The notes: generated by a model not told the origin, from the sequence alone. Counted from the stretch's first letter, positions 41,317 through 51,568 are shown. The stretch: DNA of 64,000 bases from Acinetobacter kyonggiensis (GCF_900107285.1 NZ_FNPK01000015.1:26813-90812), one strand, 5' to 3'. Translations and numbers: made by a program.

Positions 41317-42239
41317 GTTAGATTCCTTTGAAAGTCTGCATATAAGCCATCAAAAATATGGTTTGAAAGATAAAGTAATTGGTCATCATTTGTGATTGTG
41401 CTTCTAAGCCCTTGTAAAATCTTTTCAATGCCTAGGGCTTCGGCAGGCTCATTTCCTCCAACATCTAAAAAATGCACAATTTCAGCGATTTTATTTAACG
41501 CAGGATTTTGTAATTCAAAGCTATGTATTAAAACTTCAAAGCTGACTAGATTATTCACATGGGTAAATTGGGCATGATCAAAATCAAAACCTAAGGCATC
41601 CTTGGGACAATCATTGGGGTGCTCTAACCAAATAAACTTTGCCTGAGGGTCTACAAATTTTTGAATGATCCATGCAGATGCCAAGCGGTCAACCCAAGGA
41701 CGCTTTCTGGTTGCCCAGATTTTATTTTGAAAATCTTGCTTGAATAGGACGTCTAATGGCTGCTCAAAATTATTGGGTTCATCGTATTCACCTAACCGAG
41801 CAATGGCATGTTCTAATCGAGTGAGTTCATTTAATGTTTTGCTTTGATGCGTATTGGGGAAAAAATCAATTTCTATCAGTGAATTGAGGTTTTTTCTTAA
41901 TTTTCGAATCTGTTTCAGATGTTCTTTTTTCTTGTTTTCCTCAAGATTATTTTGTATTTGTAAAATCTCGGTTCTCAGTTCTTCATATTCTTCAGTCCTG
42001 TCAAAAAGTTGGGCAAGGTCTAAATTTTCAGGCGCTTCGGTCTGAAAGATATAGGCATGACCATGTTCATTGAGATGATCATGAACAACGGATTGGAATT
42101 TTTCAGAATGTATTGCTGGTAATAGGTAGACACCATCTCTTAAAGTTGCTGCACCATTTGACTTTAATGAACGCCAAATTCGCATTCTTGCGGTTGTGCT
42201 TTGACTGGGAAGTGATGAGATAAGTAATACTAATTTCAT
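41313..42239 (-). CDS. chrB: Chromate resistance regulator ChrB
   Basis: A 308-residue ChrB protein. The N-terminal half (LISSLPSQSTTARMRIWRSL, then GAATLRDGVYLLPA) is the ChrB N-terminal domain; the C-terminal half (WATRKRPWVDRLASAWIIQKFVDPQAKFIWLE) is the conserved ChrB C-terminal domain. In characterised systems ChrB senses chromate and represses chrBA transcription. It is the first gene of a two-gene operon with chrA. The upstream interval is long and AT-rich. Confidence 0.92.
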   Translation of the reverse strand: MKLVLLISSLPSQSTTARMRIWRSLKSNGAATLRDGVYLLPAIHSEKFQSVVHDHLNEHGHAYIFQTEAPENLDLAQLFDRTEEYEELRTEILQIQNNLEENKKKEHLKQIRKLRKNLNSLIEIDFFPNTHQSKTLNELTRLEHAIARLGEYDEPNNFEQPLDVLFKQDFQNKIWATRKRPWVDRLASAWIIQKFVDPQAKFIWLEHPNDCPKDALGFDFDHAQFTHVNNLVSFEVLIHSFELQNPALNKIAEIVHFLDVGGNEPAEALGIEKILQGLRSTITNDDQLLYLSNHIFDGLYADFQRNLT

Positions 42240-42882
42240 GTTATAAACTCAACATATTTTGTTTAATTTATAACAATTTTACAGGATTGAAAAATGGTTT
42301 TTCTTGAATAAGAATATGTGCAAAAGCCATAAAAAATTTATCTAGATAAGGCTTTGTTTGAATTGCATACAATTCATATAGTACAGCTAGTATGAAATGA
42401 ATATCTAAGCGATAACAGGAAATGTCTTTTTGATCAAATAATCAAGCACAGAATCTAAATTACTGATTTTAGTTACGGGGTTTAATGATTGCTTTCTGGT
42501 TAAGCATACTTTTTTAGAGCAGGATTTTTTGTCTTTTTAATCTTTCATGCTGCTATTGGAGATGAAGCAAAACATGGAGTCTTATTAAAGCAAATCTTTT
42601 AGCTATTTTTGTTGAACTGTTTCATTAATTCGTGTTGTCACTCAAGCATTTTGGTCATGATCGTACTTTTTAAAACGTATGTATATGTGTATAGATGAAA
42701 TAATATTTAGCGCTAGGGCAACATTATTTCCATTAAAATTCTTTGAATGTGCACTTATATGGAACAGACTTACATAAAAAATCTATTAATTTCTGATAAA
42801 GCATTGTTTTTTATGTCTAAGAAATTTTAACACCACTCTAATGATAAAATTATAGGCTTATCAATTTTATGATTCGCATATC
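42240..42882. other. Long AT-rich interval between chrB and kup
   Basis: A 643-base gap between divergent genes. The one ordered element is the palindrome TTATCTAGATAA at 42338-42349 framed by AAAGCC and GGCTTT, about 100 nt upstream of chrB and a possible operator. The rest is AT-rich with no gene I can support and no clean promoter for kup. Confidence 0.5.
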
Positions 42883-44760
42883 ATGCAGAATAAAGTGAGT
42901 AAGCCGGCAGTACCAGCATTGACACTGGCTGCACTAGGAGTGGTATTCGGTGACATCGGAACGAGTCCTTTATATGCATTAAAAGAGAGCTTTCATGCAA
43001 CGCGTGGATTACCTATTAATGAAATTAATGTTTTAGGCATTCTGTCTTTGATTTTTTGGACTATCACGTTAATTGTTTCAATTAAATATGTATTGGTCAT
43101 CATGAGAGCTGACAACAATGGTGAAGGGGGAATTATGGCTTTATTGGCGTTAAATCTTCGCCAAAAAGGTCTCTCTTCTCGAAAGAAATTTATAATAATT
43201 ATCTTAGGTTTTGTGGGAGCTTCTTTATTTTTTGGGGACGGAATTATTACCCCTGCAATTTCTGTACTTTCAGCAGTAGAAGGTCTTTCCATTGCAACAC
43301 CAGCTTTTGATCGCTTCATTATTCCAATCAGTATTGGAATTTTAGTCGCACTTTTTGCTGTTCAAAGACATGGTTCTGCAGTCATGGGGAAATTTTTTGG
43401 TCCTATAACTTTAATATGGTTTCTCTCCATTGGGGCTATAGGTATTAGCAGTATTATTCAAAGTCCGTTTGTGCTCGCATTACTTAGTCCACATTGGGCC
43501 TTTTTGTTTGTAGTGAATAATCCTTTTATTTCATTTTTTGTGATGGGAGCAGTCGTTCTAACGGTTACAGGTGGAGAAGCGTTGTATGCTGATATGGGAC
43601 ATTTTGGAATTTTGCCTATTCGATTAGGCTGGTTTTTAATCGTTTTGCCCTGTTTAATCCTGAATTATGCTGGTCAAGGCGCATTATTGTTACGAGACCC
43701 AAGCGCAATCGCCAACCCATTTTACTTACTTTTACCCTCAGCTTTTCTCTATCCGATGATTATTCTTGCAACAGCAGCCGCAGTAATCGCGTCTCAAGCT
43801 TTAATCAGCGGTGTATTTTCTATGGCAAAACAAGCCATTCAATTGGGATATTTACCTCGCCTAACAATTTTGCATACCTCTGATTCAGAAATTGGGCAGA
43901 TTTATATACCTTTACTGAATTGGCTTTTATTTATTTCTATTACAATCTTAGTCTTAATATTTGAGAATAGTAGCAGTCTAGCAGGCGCATACGGCTTAGC
44001 AGTGACAGTCACTATGTTCTGTGACACGTTATTAGTTGCTTTTCTTGCTTACAGTTATTGGAAATGGCAAACATGGAAAGTATTACTTTTCATTATTCCT
44101 TTTGTCTTTATCGACCTTATTTTACTGAGTTCTAATCTGCTCAAGGTCTTTATTGGTGGTTGGGTGCCTGTATTTATTGCGATTATCGTTTTTACTTTAA
44201 TGATGACTTGGAAAAAAGGCAAAGAAATTCTTCAAGCAAAATTGCAGAAGGATACGCTTGCTTTGAATACTTTTATTCAATATATGGGTGCTACAACTCA
44301 AAATATTAGCGGAAATGCAGTCTTTTTAACGGGAACACCACAAGTCGTACCTCATGCTCTTTTACATAATTTAAAACACAATAAGGTTCTTCATGAACGT
44401 AACTTATTGGTAACCATAAATATTATGGAAATTCCTTATGTCGATTCGGAAAATAGGATTGAGACAGAAGTACTGGATAAAGGCTTTTATAGAATACGTT
44501 TAAATTATGGTTTTAAAGAAGAACCTGATGTACCTAAAGCACTAGAGAAAGCCTTCGATACATTAGGAATTGAATATAATTTAATGGATATAAGTTTCTT
44601 TGTGTCTAGAGAAAGGCTGATTCCAAGCATGTCAAATAAGATGTCCAATTGGCGTGAGAAGCTATTTGTGACTATGCAAAAAAATACCAGCCCTGTGAGT
44701 GATTTTTATAAAATTCCTTCGAACAGAGTCGTCGAATTAGGCAGCCAGATTGAAATTTAA
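42883..44760 (+). CDS. kup: Kup-family low-affinity potassium transporter
   Basis: A 625-residue K+ uptake protein (KUP/HAK/KT). It has the hallmark N-terminus [21 protein letters not shown], then [25 protein letters not shown] [20 protein letters not shown] and [13 protein letters not shown], about twelve membrane segments, and a cytoplasmic C-terminal domain ([20 protein letters not shown]). It is a proton-coupled K+ importer. The ATG at 42883 immediately precedes [16 protein letters not shown]. It is monocistronic with a strong terminator after it. Confidence 0.94.
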   Translation: MQNKVSKPAVPALTLAALGVVFGDIGTSPLYALKESFHATRGLPINEINVLGILSLIFWTITLIVSIKYVLVIMRADNNGEGGIMALLALNLRQKGLSSRKKFIIIILGFVGASLFFGDGIITPAISVLSAVEGLSIATPAFDRFIIPISIGILVALFAVQRHGSAVMGKFFGPITLIWFLSIGAIGISSIIQSPFVLALLSPHWAFLFVVNNPFISFFVMGAVVLTVTGGEALYADMGHFGILPIRLGWFLIVLPCLILNYAGQGALLLRDPSAIANPFYLLLPSAFLYPMIILATAAAVIASQALISGVFSMAKQAIQLGYLPRLTILHTSDSEIGQIYIPLLNWLLFISITILVLIFENSSSLAGAYGLAVTVTMFCDTLLVAFLAYSYWKWQTWKVLLFIIPFVFIDLILLSSNLLKVFIGGWVPVFIAIIVFTLMMTWKKGKEILQAKLQKDTLALNTFIQYMGATTQNISGNAVFLTGTPQVVPHALLHNLKHNKVLHERNLLVTINIMEIPYVDSENRIETEVLDKGFYRIRLNYGFKEEPDVPKALEKAFDTLGIEYNLMDISFFVSRERLIPSMSNKMSNWREKLFVTMQKNTSPVSDFYKIPSNRVVELGSQIEI

Positions 44761-44773
44761 AAAAATTAATCTT

Positions 44774-44804
44774 AAAAAAACACCTTCTATGAAGGTGTTT
44801 TTTT
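44774..44804 (+). terminator. Intrinsic terminator of kup
   Basis: AAAAAAACACCTTC (44774-44787) pairs with GAAGGTGTTTTTTT (44791-44804), with a TAT loop and a T-tract. It can also serve the opposing small gene. Confidence 0.85.
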
Positions 44805-44821
44805 ATTCCACATAAAACTTT

Positions 44822-44977
44822 TTATTCTAGGGACATACGATATTCAATTACACCTGGTTTTTCAGCAACCCAGTCATACAGTTTTTGGGCAGTATGGTTG
44901 ATTTCCTGCGTATGCCAATATAAACGTGTACATTGCTGAGCAATGGCTTGCTTCCCAGCATTTTGAGGGATCTTCAT
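44822..44977 (-). CDS. Small hypothetical protein
   Basis: A 51-residue frame (start 44977, MKIPQNAGKQAIAQQ) with charged, helical composition and a C-terminus KLYDWVAEKPGVIEYRMSLE. AAAGAA stands upstream of the start. The frame continues to 45022 but that extension is less likely. It sits next to the kup terminator on the opposite strand. Not recognised; kept because the composition looks protein-like. Confidence 0.4.
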   Translation of the reverse strand: MKIPQNAGKQAIAQQCTRLYWHTQEINHTAQKLYDWVAEKPGVIEYRMSLE

Positions 44978-45179
44978 GAGATTCTTTATCTGTACATATT
45001 GCAGCAGTAGCGTAGTTTTCATGAAAATTTAGATGAAAAGAAAGCTTTGAAATTTTGCTCAAAGGTACTCAATATTTTTAAGTGCTGAATTTAACCTGTA
45101 ATGAATATTGCTCATATCTAAGCAACTCATTATAAATTTAAAGAAGCACGTTGAAAAATTTAAACTATTGACTGAATGA

Positions 45180-45314
45180 TTAATGTGCACAAAAAGCTTG
45201 ATTGAAAGATTCAAACAACAACGGAGTTTTTAACCACAAAAAGATTGCAAAAATTTGCAGCATAATGATGACGAAGATGATACCTGTTTGGAGAGAAAAT
45301 ATGGATTTAGTCAT
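45180..45314 (-). CDS. Tiny membrane protein coupled to the MFS gene
   Basis: A 44-residue frame, MTKSIFSLQTGIIFVIIMLQ followed by a hydrophobic continuation and a hydrophilic tail, i.e. one membrane helix. Its ATG (45312-45314) overlaps the end of the MFS gene by 8 nt (ATGACTAA), so it would be translated by coupling. The overlap and single-helix design suggest an accessory or stabilising subunit of the transporter; function unknown. Confidence 0.5.
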   Translation of the reverse strand: MTKSIFSLQTGIIFVIIMLQIFAIFLWLKTPLLFESFNQAFCAH

Positions 45315-46533
45315 GAACAATCGCCTCTTCATTAACAAAAAAATGCACCAAAACGCCAACAACACTTAGAGCAATCGACACCATCCAAATCATATTGTAG
45401 TTACCACTCATATCATGGTTTATGCCACCGAGCCAGCCACCAAAAAATGAGCCAACTTGGTGGGTAAAAAACACAATACCCGTCAGCATGCTTAAGTATC
45501 TTACCCCGAACATATTTGCAACAATGCCATTGGTCAACGGAACCGTAGAAAGCCACAATAGCCCCATAATGATGCCAAAGCTATATACCGTCCATAGACT
45601 TAACGGTAATAGTAGGAAGGTGCTAATGGTAATTCCACGAAGTCCATACAAGCCCATGAGTAATTTGGTTTTTGAGTATTTTCCACCGAGCCAGCCCGCT
45701 CCAAATGTACCAATGATATTAAAAAGCCCAACCAAAGCTAAGAAAATAGTGCCTGTCGTTGCAGTATAGCCATGATCGATTAAATAACCAGGTAAGTGAA
45801 TTCCAATAAAGACAACTTGGAAACCACAAACTAAAAAGCCAAGAGATAAAAACCAAAAAGGTTTATGGTTTTTTGCAATCACTAAAATTTGTTTAAAATT
45901 TAAGGTCGGTTTATCCGAATGATTGCCCGATTTTGGACTGACATAAATAGGGGCCTTCAGCATCCAAGCTAGCGGAATAATAAAAGCAGCAAGAATAGCA
46001 CTGACGATTAATGCAGCAGACCAACCAATGCTTTGTAATAAGAGTAGGGTGGACGGCAACATAATGAATTGCCCAAAAGAGCCTGCTGCACTGGCTATGC
46101 CCATCGCGAAACTACGTTTTTCAGGTGGGGCTGCTCGACCAACCGCAGATAATAATATGGTGAAAGAGGTCGCAGATAATGCCAGTCCTAAAATCAAACC
46201 CACACTGACGTTAAGTAAAGTACTACTTGAACTCACAGCCATGAGCAATAAGCCCAGTGTATAGAGCACGCCACCGACTATAACCACAATTTTACTGCCA
46301 TATTTATCAGCAAGGATTCCAGTAAAGGGTTGTGCAATTCCCCAAACTAGGTTCTGCATGGCAATTGCTAGACTAAATACATTGTGACCCCAGCCAAATT
46401 CGTCGCTCATTGGAACCAAATATAAGCCAAAACCGTGGCGGATACCCAACGAGAGCCCGAGAATTAAAGCACTACCAATCAACATATAAATTAAAGACTT
46501 GGAAAATTTATTGTGGTGTTCAACGGTTTCCAT
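45307..46533 (-). CDS. MFS transporter, monocarboxylate/oxalate-formate type
   Basis: A 408-residue, twelve-helix major facilitator. The N-terminal half has GIRHGFGLYLVPMSDEFGWG, the A-type motif GILADKYGSKIVV and GIASAAGSFGQFIMLPS; the C-terminal half has GWLGGKYSKTKLLMGLYGLRG. This N-terminal pattern fits the monocarboxylate/OFA group. It lies divergent to a TetR gene with two identical operators between them, so it is probably repressed by that regulator and induced by its substrate. Uptake versus export cannot be told. Confidence 0.88.
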   Translation of the reverse strand: METVEHHNKFSKSLIYMLIGSALILGLSLGIRHGFGLYLVPMSDEFGWGHNVFSLAIAMQNLVWGIAQPFTGILADKYGSKIVVIVGGVLYTLGLLLMAVSSSSTLLNVSVGLILGLALSATSFTILLSAVGRAAPPEKRSFAMGIASAAGSFGQFIMLPSTLLLLQSIGWSAALIVSAILAAFIIPLAWMLKAPIYVSPKSGNHSDKPTLNFKQILVIAKNHKPFWFLSLGFLVCGFQVVFIGIHLPGYLIDHGYTATTGTIFLALVGLFNIIGTFGAGWLGGKYSKTKLLMGLYGLRGITISTFLLLPLSLWTVYSFGIIMGLLWLSTVPLTNGIVANMFGVRYLSMLTGIVFFTHQVGSFFGGWLGGINHDMSGNYNMIWMVSIALSVVGVLVHFFVNEEAIVHD

Positions 46534-46672
46534 ATGTTTATCCTATTAAAAATTAGAATAGCACCGTGAGGATCAACGGAGAGGTGCTGTTATCAACCAT
46601 TGCAGTATCAAGTTATTCATTCATTAGGAATTTAATTGCTAATTTATAGGAATAATCATTTCTACTATCAAA

Positions 46673-46694
46673 ATAGATTATAGTTATAATCTAT
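46673..46694. promoter_or_regulatory. TetR operator copy 1
   Basis: ATAGATT at 46673-46679 and AATCTAT at 46688-46694, separated by 8 nt. The inner bases extend the match to a 10-bp perfect inverted repeat around GT. It lies in the MFS/tetR divergent gap. Confidence 0.7.
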
Positions 46695-46704
46695 AATTTT
46701 TGAA

Positions 46705-46726
46705 ATAGATTTCATAAACAATCTAT
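46705..46726. promoter_or_regulatory. TetR operator copy 2
   Basis: ATAGATT at 46705-46711 and AATCTAT at 46720-46726, again with 8 nt between, the same half-sites and spacing as copy 1. The centres are 32 bp apart, three helical turns, suggesting cooperative dimers on one DNA face. Confidence 0.7.
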
Positions 46727-46804
46727 AATGAGTAAGTATTTTTATTTTCTAATAAGGTGTTCTTTACTTTATGCACATGACATCTTTTACAGGGAGCTAG
46801 ATCT

Positions 46805-47401
46805 ATGCCTCGTGCCTCAAAACAGTTAGCTATCGAGAACAAAAAGAATATAGAAGCAATTACTTCACAGCTGATTCGGGATCAAGGCTTTGCTATTAGT
46901 GTTGCAGACCTGATGAATGCAGCAGGTTTAACTCATGGTGGTTTTTATAAGCATTTTCAAAATAAAGATGAATTGATTGATATTGCCTGTCAGCACATTT
47001 TTGCTGAATCACTTGCCAAATGGGAGAAGATCATTGCTGAATCCAACAATAATGACATGGCATTGAATAAAATTATTCAAAGTTATCTGGCTGAAAAAAA
47101 TATAGAAAATCCTGCTGAAAGTTGTCCTTTGTCAAGCCTGACCATTGATGTGGCCAGAGAACAACAAGATAAACCTGTTAAAAAATCTTTTGAGGAAGGC
47201 ATTCATTCGTTACTGAGCATCCTGAGTCAATTAGGCGGGCAGGGCGAAGAACAGGAAATTACTCAGCAGGCTATTGTACAACTGAGCTTGCTTTCAGGTT
47301 CTTTAATCTTGGCACGTGCGGTTAATCATGAATTTGCTTTAACTATTCTTCATTCAGTTAAAAGCTTTATGCTCAAACAAGAAAATGAATTGAATGGTTG
47401 A
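46805..47401 (+). CDS. TetR/AcrR-family transcriptional regulator
   Basis: A 198-residue TetR repressor. The helix-turn-helix is FAISVADLMNAAGLTHGGFY and continues KHFQNKDELI, close to the group with HGGFYKHF (often sensing electrophiles or organic acids). The C-terminal domain contains SCPLSSLTIDVARE, typical of this subfamily. It is divergent from the MFS gene. Two copies of the palindrome ATAGATT-N8-AATCTAT in between are its probable operators, implying control of the transporter and of itself. The ligand is unknown. Confidence 0.9.
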   Translation: MPRASKQLAIENKKNIEAITSQLIRDQGFAISVADLMNAAGLTHGGFYKHFQNKDELIDIACQHIFAESLAKWEKIIAESNNNDMALNKIIQSYLAEKNIENPAESCPLSSLTIDVAREQQDKPVKKSFEEGIHSLLSILSQLGGQGEEQEITQQAIVQLSLLSGSLILARAVNHEFALTILHSVKSFMLKQENELNG

Positions 47402-47589
47402 AAATTAAAATAGGTCACGGACTTCAGAAAATGATTCTGAACCTCACTATCATTGAGATAACCATATCGGGATAATTTTTTAAATTTTAGATATGTTGTA
47501 GAAACGCTTGTTCAATCTGAGAAAATTGTGAATACTCGTGCCCACAAAATTCAGGCTGTAAGATTATCTTTTGGGGTTAGGCAACTATT

Positions 47590-49746
47590 GTGAAAACGTA
47601 TCCATTTTCTCGTTTACAAAAAGCATTACTGGCAGTTGGTTCATTTTCTTGTCTTGAGCTAAGTCCAGTATTGGCACATGCTGAAGTCGAAAATAATACA
47701 CAACGACTCGCAACGATCACAGTAAAAGCTCAAGCAGCAGAAACTGCTTATTATCAACCAAAAGTGAATTTATCAGGGTTTACTCAACAAAACCTTGCAG
47801 AAATTCCAGCATCCATCAGCACAGTCACAGCCGAACTTATGGCAGATCAACATGCGAAAACACTCGCCGATGTGGTTAAAAATGATGCCGCCGTCGGTGA
47901 TGGCTATGCGCCAATTGGTTACTATTCAAACTTTGTCATGCGCGGCTTTGCTTTAAATTTGGGATCAAGTTATTTGCTGAATGGCAACTTACTTCGTGGT
48001 GAGCAAAATGTGGCGCTTGAAAACAAAGAACAAGTCGAGATTTTAAAAGGCATTAGTGCCATTCAAAGTGGCATGTCGACGCCAGGCGGTGTGGTCAATT
48101 ATGTCAGCAAACGTCCCAAAGATATTCGCTCTATAAGTGTTGAAGCCGACAGTCATGGTGGCAATCGTGTAGCAACTGACCTTGGTGGCTGGTTAGGGGA
48201 CGATCAGCAGCTTGGCTATCGCGTGAATTTGGCGCATGAAGAAATCCATCCTTATGTTGAGCATGCTGATGGAAAACGTTCGTTCGGTTCTTTGGCTTTG
48301 GACTGGAAAATTTCGGATCGTTCAAAATTAGAATTTGATCTTGAATCACAGCGCCAACAACAGCGCTCAGTACCTGGTTATCAGTTGCTTGGTGGTAAAA
48401 CTGTACCCACTGGTGTTGAATGGGATCGTTTGCTGGGGTATCAAAACTGGAGCAACCCTGTAACCAATGAAAGCCTAAATGCCAGCCTAAAATATAGCTA
48501 TCAAATCAATAATAACTGGACTACGAACCTGTCAGCTTCACAAAGCCGTGTAGTTGTGGATGACTATTCATCCTTTGCATATACCTTCGACCAAAATGGT
48601 AACTATGACATTTATGATTTCCGTAGCCCTGATGATAGCTATCTGACTAATCAATTTAAAACAGGCTTAAATGGTAAATTCAACACTGGAACATGGCAAC
48701 ATAACCTTAGCTTAGAACTGTCACATGCTTACAAACGTCATGCACAGTATGATGCAATTAATGAATGGGTGGGTACAGGAAATATTGATCATGATCCGAT
48801 CACCTACACACCTACGAACAAAGCTCTAGGTAATCATTACAAATCATTAGATAGTCAGCAAACAGCGCTAAACTTGCTCGACCAGATTGATTTTAATGAT
48901 ACTTGGTCAGTTTTGCTGGGTGGGAAGCTTTTGCATTTAAATGAAAGTGCCTATGCTGCGGATGGTAACAGTATTCGTGACACCGACTTCAATCGCTTCC
49001 TGCCACAGCTGGCTTTGATGTATCAGCCTTGGCAGAACACTCATCTGTATGCTTCTTATGCCAAAGGTTTAAGTGATGGCAGTCAAGCGCCGTGGTCTGC
49101 CTATGGTAATCCTGACAAAGGCATCGTAGGAAATGCCTTTGCAACATTAGCACCAAGACATTCAACCCAGTATGAGTTGGGTCTTAAACAACAGTGGCAA
49201 GGGCTGCTCTTTACTGCCGCTTTGTTTGACTTAACACAAGACCACCAATATACCAACTTAGATAATTACTATGTCACCGATGGCGAACAACACAACTTAG
49301 GTTTGGAGTTGGGATTGCAAGGTCGCGTTGCTGAAAATCTGGATATGACATCTACTTTGGCACTGACTCGTTCACGTTTGGAAGGTGTACAAGTAGATGA
49401 GTATAAAGGGCATCAAACTCAAAATGTGCCGACTGTCCGCTTTGCTAGCCATCTGTCTTATCAAATGCCTCAAGTCGAGGGCTTACGTTTACTGGCAGGC
49501 ATGCAATATAGCAGTAGCAAATATGCCAATAAATCAGGCACAGTGAAAGTATCGGATTATACTGTGTTCGATGTAGGTGCAGCTTATAACTTTCATGCGT
49601 ATGGTTATGACAATATGCTTCGCTTTAACATTGACAACCTGTTCAATAAAAAATACTGGCGAGATGCAGGTAGCTTCTTTGGAGATGACTATTTATTCCT
49701 TGGTGCATCACGTACAGCACAGCTGTCATGGACTGTGAACTTCTAA
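47590..49746 (+). CDS. TonB-dependent siderophore receptor without STN domain
   Basis: A 718-residue outer-membrane receptor. The signal peptide ends near SPVLAHAEVEN. There is no STN domain; the TonB box region is followed by a plug (FTQQNLAEIPASISTVTAEL, then EQVEILKGISAIQSGMSTPG) and a barrel ending SRTAQLSWTVNF. The start codon is GTG at 47590. Lacking STN it should not signal through FecR. It is not obviously linked to the FecIR block; I saw no convincing Fur box in the 188 nt upstream, only a loose AATGAT/ATCATT pair near 47430-47454. The ligand is unknown; a ferric siderophore of the FhuE/FoxA class is possible. Confidence 0.9.
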   Translation: MKTYPFSRLQKALLAVGSFSCLELSPVLAHAEVENNTQRLATITVKAQAAETAYYQPKVNLSGFTQQNLAEIPASISTVTAELMADQHAKTLADVVKNDAAVGDGYAPIGYYSNFVMRGFALNLGSSYLLNGNLLRGEQNVALENKEQVEILKGISAIQSGMSTPGGVVNYVSKRPKDIRSISVEADSHGGNRVATDLGGWLGDDQQLGYRVNLAHEEIHPYVEHADGKRSFGSLALDWKISDRSKLEFDLESQRQQQRSVPGYQLLGGKTVPTGVEWDRLLGYQNWSNPVTNESLNASLKYSYQINNNWTTNLSASQSRVVVDDYSSFAYTFDQNGNYDIYDFRSPDDSYLTNQFKTGLNGKFNTGTWQHNLSLELSHAYKRHAQYDAINEWVGTGNIDHDPITYTPTNKALGNHYKSLDSQQTALNLLDQIDFNDTWSVLLGGKLLHLNESAYAADGNSIRDTDFNRFLPQLALMYQPWQNTHLYASYAKGLSDGSQAPWSAYGNPDKGIVGNAFATLAPRHSTQYELGLKQQWQGLLFTAALFDLTQDHQYTNLDNYYVTDGEQHNLGLELGLQGRVAENLDMTSTLALTRSRLEGVQVDEYKGHQTQNVPTVRFASHLSYQMPQVEGLRLLAGMQYSSSKYANKSGTVKVSDYTVFDVGAAYNFHAYGYDNMLRFNIDNLFNKKYWRDAGSFFGDDYLFLGASRTAQLSWTVNF

Positions 49747-49773
49747 TTTAATGCTGTAGTTGTGCTCCACAAG

Positions 49774-49810
49774 ACTGTCTGAGTATTTAGCTCAGGCAGT
49801 TTTTATTTTA
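49774..49810 (+). terminator. Intrinsic terminator after the third TonB receptor
   Basis: ACTGTCTGAG (49774-49783) pairs with CTCAGGCAGT (49791-49800) with one G-T pair, followed by TTTTATTTTA. Confidence 0.8.
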
Positions 49811-50124
49811 CAGATACGTAAAGCCATAACAATTAAATTAAAGTAATAAAAATCAACATTTTATTTAATAAGAAATTTCCTAAGTTTTTTGTCAAAAATT
49901 GAAATATAGATGACAAAATTATTGTCTTTTTTATTTTAAAAAATAAAAAGTGACTCATTTATAAATAGCTTAAGTTTGCATCATTAAGGAAAGTTTTTTA
50001 TGGATAAGTTAATTTATTCATAGGTAGTTAAAAAAATTTAAAGAACGATAAATTATATAAATATTTATATTGGCATAATATTTGCTAAATATTCAATACT
50101 TTAAATATATCTGGATTTTAAACA
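49811..50124. other. AT-rich interval upstream of the acetamidase-family gene
   Basis: About 310 bases, very AT-rich. A small GACAA/TTGTC hairpin followed by T-rich sequence lies at about 49911-49930. No gene is visible. The acetamidase-family promoter must lie in the right part, but I cannot single it out among many AT-rich boxes. Confidence 0.45.
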
Positions 50125-51345
50125 ATGTTAAAATTTAAGCTTCTCTCATTGGCTATAATGACGGCAACATCAGTTAACTTAACTCATGCTGAAGATTTTA
50201 AGGTTTTAAAACAAATTTCTGAGACTCCTACGCTTATCAAAAATGGTACATATAAAAATAATTATTATGTTCCTTCAACTCTTAATACAATTACATGGGG
50301 TTATTTGCCAAATAAAAACTCTAAACCAGTTTTAAACGTTGCTTCAGGAAGTGTTGTGACTTTTGATACTGTTTCACATGAAGGTTTACTTGAGGATCAA
50401 GGACGCGATGCAGAAAAATTTTTCAAATCTAAAGGAGTTAAATCTGAATTTATTTTAGATGAGGCAAAAACAATTACTCAATCTAAATTAAACCATGACT
50501 TTCATAAAGATGGCCCTCATATTGTTACAGGACCTATTGCTATTGATGGTGCTGAACCTGGCGATATTTTAAAAGTGGAAGTTATAAAAGTAGAACCTCG
50601 TGTGCCTTATGGGGTTATCTCAAACCGTCACGGTAAGGGTGCTTTAGTTGGAGAGTTTCCTAAAAAACAAGTTTTAGAAAATGCTTCTGCGGCACATCCT
50701 GAACGATTTGGTAATGTATCTATTTTTACACCAATTGAAAAAAACACGAATGGTGAGTACGAAGGTGTTCTTAAAACAGAGTCAGGGAAATCTATTCGTT
50801 TTCCGCTTTATCCCTTTATGGGCATCATGGGGGTAGCTGCAAACACTTCTGAGCCTGTACATTCAGTTCCGCCTGCAATGTATGGTGGAAATATTGATAT
50901 TAATGAATTAGGAGCGGGTTCAACAGCTTATTACCCTGTACAAGTACCTGGAGCTCTTTTTTATACAGGCGATAGTCATTTCGCACAAGGTGATGGCGAA
51001 GTCGCTTTAACAGCACTAGAAGCATCTGCTCGAGCTACACTTAAATTTACGCTACTCAAGACAGGGAAGGATAAAATACCGGGTAAAGAAATCGTTCAAC
51101 CTTTAGCAGAAAATGCTGAGTTTTGGATTACTCCTGGTTTAGATGAGGATTTGGATGAAGCGATGAGAAAGTCTACACGTGAAGCAATTCGATTCTTAAA
51201 TAAAGAGTATGGTATTGATGAAGCAACGGCTTATGCTTATCTCAGTGCTGCTACAGATTTTGAAGTTTCCCAAGTCGTAGATAAAACGAAAGGAATTCAC
51301 GCTAAAATTCGTAAGGCAGATTTTAAAGAATTTGAAGCGAAGTAA
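50125..51345 (+). CDS. Secreted acetamidase/formamidase-family protein
   Basis: A 406-residue FmdA/AmdA-family hydrolase. The signal peptide is MLKFKLLSLAIMTATSVNLT, with cleavage likely after HA, so the enzyme is periplasmic; most family members are cytoplasmic. Core motifs are DGPHIVTGPIAIDGAEPGDI, LKVEVIKVEPRVPYGV, MGIMGVA, PPAMYGGNIDINELGAGSTA and the metal/active-site-like DSHFAQGDGEVALTALE. It would release ammonia from small amides such as formamide or acetamide. It stands alone, with AT-rich flanks on both sides. Substrate untested. Confidence 0.85.
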   Translation: MLKFKLLSLAIMTATSVNLTHAEDFKVLKQISETPTLIKNGTYKNNYYVPSTLNTITWGYLPNKNSKPVLNVASGSVVTFDTVSHEGLLEDQGRDAEKFFKSKGVKSEFILDEAKTITQSKLNHDFHKDGPHIVTGPIAIDGAEPGDILKVEVIKVEPRVPYGVISNRHGKGALVGEFPKKQVLENASAAHPERFGNVSIFTPIEKNTNGEYEGVLKTESGKSIRFPLYPFMGIMGVAANTSEPVHSVPPAMYGGNIDINELGAGSTAYYPVQVPGALFYTGDSHFAQGDGEVALTALEASARATLKFTLLKTGKDKIPGKEIVQPLAENAEFWITPGLDEDLDEAMRKSTREAIRFLNKEYGIDEATAYAYLSAATDFEVSQVVDKTKGIHAKIRKADFKEFEAK

Positions 51346-51380
51346 TTTATAAATTTAGAACAGATTATTAGATTTATTAC

Positions 51381-51530
51381 GATACTCAGCAACATGAATA
51401 AACTGTTATAGATTTATGTTGCTGAGCTGTAGCAACAATTGAGGTTCTGTTAGATTATCGTTCTGGATATGCTATTTAACTTATATTCATCTAAGTTTAG
51501 TTTATAAATATATTAAATAAATTCATTATC
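51381..51530 (+). repeat. Structured non-coding repeat element, copy A
   Basis: About 150 nt homologous to copy B near 63.1 kb. It opens with a stem CTCAGCAACATGAAT (51385-51399), a 12-nt loop, and ATTTATGTTGCTGAG (51412-51426). About 39 nt later comes GGATATGCTATTT followed by CTTATATTCATCTAAG. Compared with copy B the stem arms differ at several positions but stay paired. Confidence 0.6.
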
Positions 51531-51568
51531 TTTTTTTCTAGATAATAAAAATACAGTAACACTATAGT

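Noticed and set aside
42480..42590. Hydrophobic coding-like stretch upstream of kup
   Set aside because: A short frame reads like a membrane helix but is not continued upstream and has no start; could not be tied to any family.
47402..47589. Fur box before the third TonB receptor
   Set aside because: Only a loose AATGAT/ATCATT pair with a 13-nt centre; too weak to list as a site.
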